Shown here: in pieces, positions 60,443-64,000 of the stretch | How the letters are laid out: the number at the start of each line of letters is the position of its first letter | Position numbering within the stretch: the first letter of the stretch is position 1 | Source: Lentzea nigeriaca | GTDB taxonomy: Bacteria > Actinomycetota > Actinomycetes > Mycobacteriales > Pseudonocardiaceae | Reading direction: 5' to 3' | Assembly: GCF_016907955.1 (NCBI RefSeq) | Contig: NZ_JAFBCX010000009.1 | Span: forward strand, 62,001-126,000 | Length of the DNA stretch: 64,000 nt | The notes under the pieces: model-generated | What the model was told of the DNA's origin: nothing | Database searches by the model: none | Seen by the model: only the letters and a program-made list of their open reading frames with translations | Position numbers and translations under genes: made by a program

Positions 60443-61828
60443 TCAGATCGCGGGTAGCTCGACGACGACCTTGAGGCCGCCGTCCTCCGGCGACTCGAGG
60501 CGCACCTTCCCGCCGACGCGCTCGACGACCAGGCGCACGATCGAGAGACCGAGACCCGAACCGGGAACGTTCTGGTGCGCCGGACTGCGCCAGAACCGGT
60601 CGGTCGCCCGTTCGAGCTCGTCGGGCTGCAGACCGGGCCCGTGGTCCGCCACCGAGAGCTGGACGACGCCGTCGGCCTTCCGGACGTCGACCACGATCAG
60701 CGTTCCCTCGGGCGTGAACTTCAGCGCGTTGTCGAGCAGCGCGTCGAGAACCGTTTCGACGCCACGCGGAGGCGCGAGGGCCATGCCCACGCGCTGCCCG
60801 TCGAGCACAAGATGGACTTCCTTGGCCTGCGCCGCCGCCTGCCACGCCGACAGCCGCGCGGCCACCGACTTGTCGACGTCGACCGGCACCGGGTCGACCG
60901 AACTGGACTCCGCGCGTGCCATGGCGAGCAGCTCGTCGAGGATCCGGTTCAGCCGGTCGGTCTCGCTCAACGCCTCCACCTGGTGTACCTCGGCCTCGGC
61001 GTCGACGTGACCCTCCAGGTTGGACAGCCGGAGTTTCAGCGCCGTCAACGGGTTGCGCAGCTGGTGCGACGCGTCGGCGACGAAAGCTCGTTGCGCGGCA
61101 AGCACATCGCTCACGTTCGCGGCCATCTGGTCGAACGAGCGGCTGAGCTGCCGCAGTTCCGGTGGCCCGCTCTCCGCCCCCACCGGCGGCACCGGCCGGC
61201 CGGACACCACCGCGGCGAGCAGCTTCCCGGTCGCGTCGTCCAGCGCCTGCACCGGGCGCAACGTCCACCGCACCACCGGCAGCGCCAGCAGCACCGCGAG
61301 CGCGAGCACCAGCAGGCTCGCCGCGAGCAGCAACCCCCACCAGGCCAGGACCTCGAACCGGGTCTTCGACGTCGGCGAGAACGTGATCACCGCTCCGCGC
61401 ACCTCGCCGTCGACCAGGACGGGCTCGGCGAGCACCAGCTCGGTGTCGCTCCACGGCATGAACAACGGCGGCGCGACCGGCAGCCGTCCGGCCAGGGCCT
61501 TGCTCACGAGGTCCTGGACGGCGCTGTCGCCGAGCGCGAGGTCGTTGCGGGAGGCGACGAGCGGCACCGTCGGCGCGTCACGGCCCACCACTGCCACGCC
61601 GATGCCGTAGAGCTCGCCGTACCGCTCGAGTTCCGGCCGCAGCAGGTTCGGCTTGTTGTCGATCAGCGGGCGCTGGGCCAGCGAGGCGAACCGGCTGGTG
61701 TCGGTGAGCCGGTCGAGGAACATCTCCTGCTGTTCCGCGGCCGCCACACCGCGCCCGAGCGGCAGGCCCAGCCCGACGAGCACCAGCACGATCAGGGCGA
61801 GCACGACGCCCAGCAGCCGGGACCTCAC
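60443..61828 (-). CDS. Sensor histidine kinase
   Basis: The protein is 461 residues from GTG 61828. Membrane helix 1 is about 5-27 and helix 2 about 158-182, enclosing an extracellular sensor domain of about 130 residues. HAMP is about 185-235. HisKA has the phospho-acceptor in DASHQLRNPLTALKLRLSNL near residue 250. HATPase_c has DNALKFTPEG, DHGPGL and GSGLGLSIVRLVVERVGG. It is co-transcribed with, and 31 bp downstream of, the response-regulator gene. The signal is unknown. Confidence 0.95.
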   Translation of the reverse strand: MRSRLLGVVLALIVLVLVGLGLPLGRGVAAAEQQEMFLDRLTDTSRFASLAQRPLIDNKPNLLRPELERYGELYGIGVAVVGRDAPTVPLVASRNDLALGDSAVQDLVSKALAGRLPVAPPLFMPWSDTELVLAEPVLVDGEVRGAVITFSPTSKTRFEVLAWWGLLLAASLLVLALAVLLALPVVRWTLRPVQALDDATGKLLAAVVSGRPVPPVGAESGPPELRQLSRSFDQMAANVSDVLAAQRAFVADASHQLRNPLTALKLRLSNLEGHVDAEAEVHQVEALSETDRLNRILDELLAMARAESSSVDPVPVDVDKSVAARLSAWQAAAQAKEVHLVLDGQRVGMALAPPRGVETVLDALLDNALKFTPEGTLIVVDVRKADGVVQLSVADHGPGLQPDELERATDRFWRSPAHQNVPGSGLGLSIVRLVVERVGGKVRLESPEDGGLKVVVELPAI

Positions 61829-61859
61829 GAGCCGTCACCAAACCCGATCAGGTGAAGAT

Positions 61860-62537
61860 TCACGACGCCTGGCCCAACCGGTACCCGACGCCGCGCACGG
61901 TCTCCAGCAGCGCCGGACGGCCGAGTTTGGTGCGCAGCGTGGCGACGTGCACGTCCAGCGTGCGGTTCGCGCCGGACCACGTCCGCCCCCACACCTCGGC
62001 GAGGATGCGCTCCCGCGTGCACACCGCGCCACCCGCCGCCATGACCAGCGCGAGCACCTGGAACTCCTTGCGCGAGAGGGCGACGGATTCACCTGCCACG
62101 GTGACTTCGTGGCGTCCCAGGTCGACCCGCACGTCGCCGGTCTCGAACACCTCCGTCGACACCGCCCCCACACCGACGGGATCGGCGCCGCGACGACGGC
62201 GCACAGCGTGCACGCGCGCGACGAGCTCGCCCACGTCATAGGGCTTGACCAGGTAATCGTCGGCTCCCGCGTGCAGGCCCAGGATCCGGTCGTCGATCTC
62301 CCCTCGCGCCGACACCACGATGATCGCGACGTCCGACGCCGCCCTGATCGCACGGCACAGCGTCACACCGTCCATGTCGGGCAGACCGAGGTCGAGCAGC
62401 ACCACGTCGACGCCGGTGAGGCGGTCGAGCGTGCCGCGTCCGGTGGCCTGCCGGTCCACCTGGAAACCCCGTCTGGTCAGGGCTGGGACCAAGGCCTCTG
62501 CGACCCTGTCGTCGTCCTCGACGAGCAGCACGCGCAC
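61860..62537 (-). CDS. OmpR-family response regulator
   Basis: The protein is 225 residues from GTG 62537 (GGGAGG upstream). The receiver domain has the acidic pocket VEDDDRV, the phospho-acceptor Asp in VVLLDLGLPDMDG, SARGE and VKPYD. The C-terminal winged helix has LSRKEFQVLALVMAAGGAV and the terminal VRGVGYRLG. It is divergent from gluA, with 135 bp between starts, so the glutamate transporter and/or the TAXI gene could be targets. Confidence 0.95.
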   Translation of the reverse strand: MRVLLVEDDDRVAEALVPALTRRGFQVDRQATGRGTLDRLTGVDVVLLDLGLPDMDGVTLCRAIRAASDVAIIVVSARGEIDDRILGLHAGADDYLVKPYDVGELVARVHAVRRRRGADPVGVGAVSTEVFETGDVRVDLGRHEVTVAGESVALSRKEFQVLALVMAAGGAVCTRERILAEVWGRTWSGANRTLDVHVATLRTKLGRPALLETVRGVGYRLGQAS

Positions 62538-62672
62538 TTTCGCTACCTCCCGGGCAACCGATGTCTGCCTGTGACAGAGTTGAGACCCTAAGTCTTGCTC
62601 AATGTCCTGGACTGGTGTGGTGCGTGACACCTAGGTTTCCGCCAACGCCGACGACCCCAAATGGAGGACTGG

Positions 62673-63425
62673 ATGACTGCCGCCTCTACCTCGCCGATGA
62701 TTCGCGTGGCGGGTGTGGACAAGTTCTTCGGCCCGCTGCACGTGCTCAAGAACGTCCAGCTGGAGGTGCCGAAGGGGCAGGTCGTGGTCGTGCTGGGGCC
62801 GTCGGGTTCCGGTAAGTCGACCCTGTGCCGGACCATCAACCGACTCGAGCCGATTGATTCCGGTGTCATCGAGGTCGACGGTCAGCCACTTCCCGCCGAA
62901 GGAAAGGAACTGGCCCGCCTGCGCGCCGATGTCGGCATGGTGTTCCAGTCCTTCAACCTTTTCGCGCACAAAACCATCGCCGAGAACGTGATGCTCGCTC
63001 CGGTGAAGGTGCGCAAGACGCCGGCGACCGAGGCGCGCAAGACCGCGATGGAGTTGCTCGAGCGGGTCGGGATCGCCAACCAGGCGGAGAAGTTCCCGGC
63101 TCAGCTCTCGGGTGGGCAGCAGCAGCGTGCGGCGATCGCCCGCGCGCTCGCGATGAAGCCCAAGGTGATGCTGTTCGACGAGCCCACGTCCGCTCTGGAC
63201 CCCGAGATGGTCCAGGAGGTCCTGGACGTCATGACGGGCCTCGCCAAGGACGGCATGACGATGCTGGTCGTCACCCACGAGATGGGCTTTGCCCGCAAGG
63301 CCGCGGACCGGGTGATCTTCATGTCCGACGGCGAGGTGGTGGAGGACTCGACTCCGGAAGAGTTCTTCTCGGCCCCGAAGTCCAACCGCGCGAAGGACTT
63401 CCTTGGCAAGATCCTGACTCACTAG
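62673..63425 (+). CDS. gluA: Glutamate/amino-acid ABC transporter ATP-binding protein
   Basis: The protein is 250 residues. ATG 62673 is preceded by GGAGG, while an ATG four codons upstream lacks a ribosome site. Walker A is [12 protein letters not shown], the Q-loop [12 protein letters not shown], the signature [17 protein letters not shown] and Walker [14 protein letters not shown], the pattern of polar amino-acid importers. It is followed 39 bp later by its binding protein, the gluABCD order known from Corynebacterium and mycobacteria. The permeases should lie just beyond the window. Confidence 0.95.
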   Translation: MTAASTSPMIRVAGVDKFFGPLHVLKNVQLEVPKGQVVVVLGPSGSGKSTLCRTINRLEPIDSGVIEVDGQPLPAEGKELARLRADVGMVFQSFNLFAHKTIAENVMLAPVKVRKTPATEARKTAMELLERVGIANQAEKFPAQLSGGQQQRAAIARALAMKPKVMLFDEPTSALDPEMVQEVLDVMTGLAKDGMTMLVVTHEMGFARKAADRVIFMSDGEVVEDSTPEEFFSAPKSNRAKDFLGKILTH

Positions 63426-63464
63426 AAGTCAGCCCACTTTCGAACGAATGGCAGGAGAAGGACG

Positions 63465-64000
63465 ATGAGGGTTCGCACCCTTGCGGCGGTGCTGCTGACG
63501 GGCGCACTGGCCCTGACCGCGTGTGGCAAGGAGGGCAGCCCGACCGACCAGGGCGCGCCCGCCGGCCTCTTCGAGGTCGCCAAGGACGTCAAGGTCGACG
63601 GCTCGCCCACGTTCGAGAAGGCCAAGGCGCGCGGCAACCTCGTCATCGGCGTCAAGGAAGACCAGCCCGGCCTGGGCTACAAGGACCCGACGACGAACAA
63701 GTACAGCGGGTTCGACATCGACATCGCGCGACTGGTCTCCGCGAAGCTGGGCTTCGATCCCGAGAAGATCCAGTTCAAGACGATCCAGTCCGCTGCCCGC
63801 GAGCAGGCGCTGATCAACGGTGACGTCGACTACTACGTCGGCACCTACACGATCAACGCCGGCCGCAAGGAGAAGGTCGGCTTCGCCGGTCCGTACTTCG
63901 TCGCCGGTCAGGACCTGCTGGTGAAGAAGGACAACACCGACATCACCGGCCCGGAGACCCTCAAGGGCAAGAAGGTCTGCTCGGTCACCGGCTCGACCCC
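63465..64000 (+). CDS. gluB: Glutamate-binding lipoprotein (truncated by window end)
   Basis: Starts at ATG 63465 (GGAGAAGG upstream). The lipoprotein signal has lipobox LTAC, C20. The family-3 binding fold shows IGVKEDQPGLGYKDPTTNKY, GFDIDIARLVSAKLG, and FAGPYFVAGQDLLVKK. The frame is open to the window edge after 178 codons. It is the partner of gluA, and the lone binding protein at 6462-7295 is a clear relative. Confidence 0.93.
   Translation, partial: MRVRTLAAVLLTGALALTACGKEGSPTDQGAPAGLFEVAKDVKVDGSPTFEKAKARGNLVIGVKEDQPGLGYKDPTTNKYSGFDIDIARLVSAKLGFDPEKIQFKTIQSAAREQALINGDVDYYVGTYTINAGRKEKVGFAGPYFVAGQDLLVKKDNTDITGPETLKGKKVCSVTGST

Overview
This window is chromosomal DNA of a high-GC filamentous actinomycete, most probably Pseudonocardiales (Lentzea, Saccharothrix or Amycolatopsis-like). 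The reasons are codons strongly biased to G/C in third position, many GTG starts, an IdeR-type iron regulator, actinobacterial LexA boxes (TCGAAC-N4-GTTCGA), and the order nrdJ-nrdR / lexA / hflX / dapF-miaA / DUF349 / miaB / gluAB. That order matches, as far as I remember it, the recA-lexA neighbourhood of mycobacteria and other actinobacteria. I see no tRNA, rRNA, CRISPR array, intact insertion sequence or prophage.

Region 0-25 kb is a mixture of housekeeping and accessory genes. It holds a DrrAB-type exporter, RtcB RNA ligase, two tandem paralogous proteins (one membrane-anchored), a lone glutamate-type binding lipoprotein with a GntR/UTRA regulator, and an acuC-pat pair (lysine deacetylase and GNAT/acyl-CoA-synthetase acetyltransferase). 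These are followed by a 3-mercaptopyruvate-type sulfurtransferase, ideR-galK-galE, an S9 peptidase, DUF4192, a secreted X-Pro peptidase, an adenosine-deaminase-family enzyme with cutA, and a HelD/HelR-type RNA polymerase-associated helicase.

Region 24-36 kb is accessory. It has a decayed patch with an NTF2-like fragment lacking a start, lspA, endonuclease V, DUF3500, a Tat-exported polysaccharide-lyase-like protein, a CBS protein, a tiny Arg-rich protein, a secreted propeller, DUF4239, EcsC, a PEP-synthase/rifampin-phosphotransferase-type enzyme, an Asp-nucleophile alpha/beta hydrolase divergent from a CGNR regulator, and a frameshifted LysR pseudogene.

Region 36-64 kb is the conserved DNA metabolism/stress block: nrdR-nrdJ (B12-dependent ribonucleotide reductase), lexA with two SOS boxes and a divergent small membrane protein, hflX, dapF, miaA, a LigB-like protein, DUF349 and miaB. 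It ends with a TAXI binding protein, a two-component system and gluA-gluB, where gluB is cut by the window end. Accessory genes interrupt the block: a secreted protein plus a SARP/AfsR-type regulator that appears to start at CTG, a 45-residue secreted peptide not covered by standard ORF length cut-offs, and a cytochrome P450 with a divergent hybrid HTH regulator.

The most unusual signals are these. (1) A nearly palindromic AT-rich 12-mer, CTGATATATCGG, recurs seven times (plus at least five degenerate copies) between about 23 and 61 kb, inside genes where it forces ATA/TAT codons and at gene ends. (2) The P450 gene is flanked by a perfect 23-bp repeat that overlaps its putative -35 box and is present downstream as one arm of a 19-bp perfect hairpin. 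(3) There are several clear operator-like palindromes between divergent genes, and a hairpin that masks a ribosome-binding site after rtcB.
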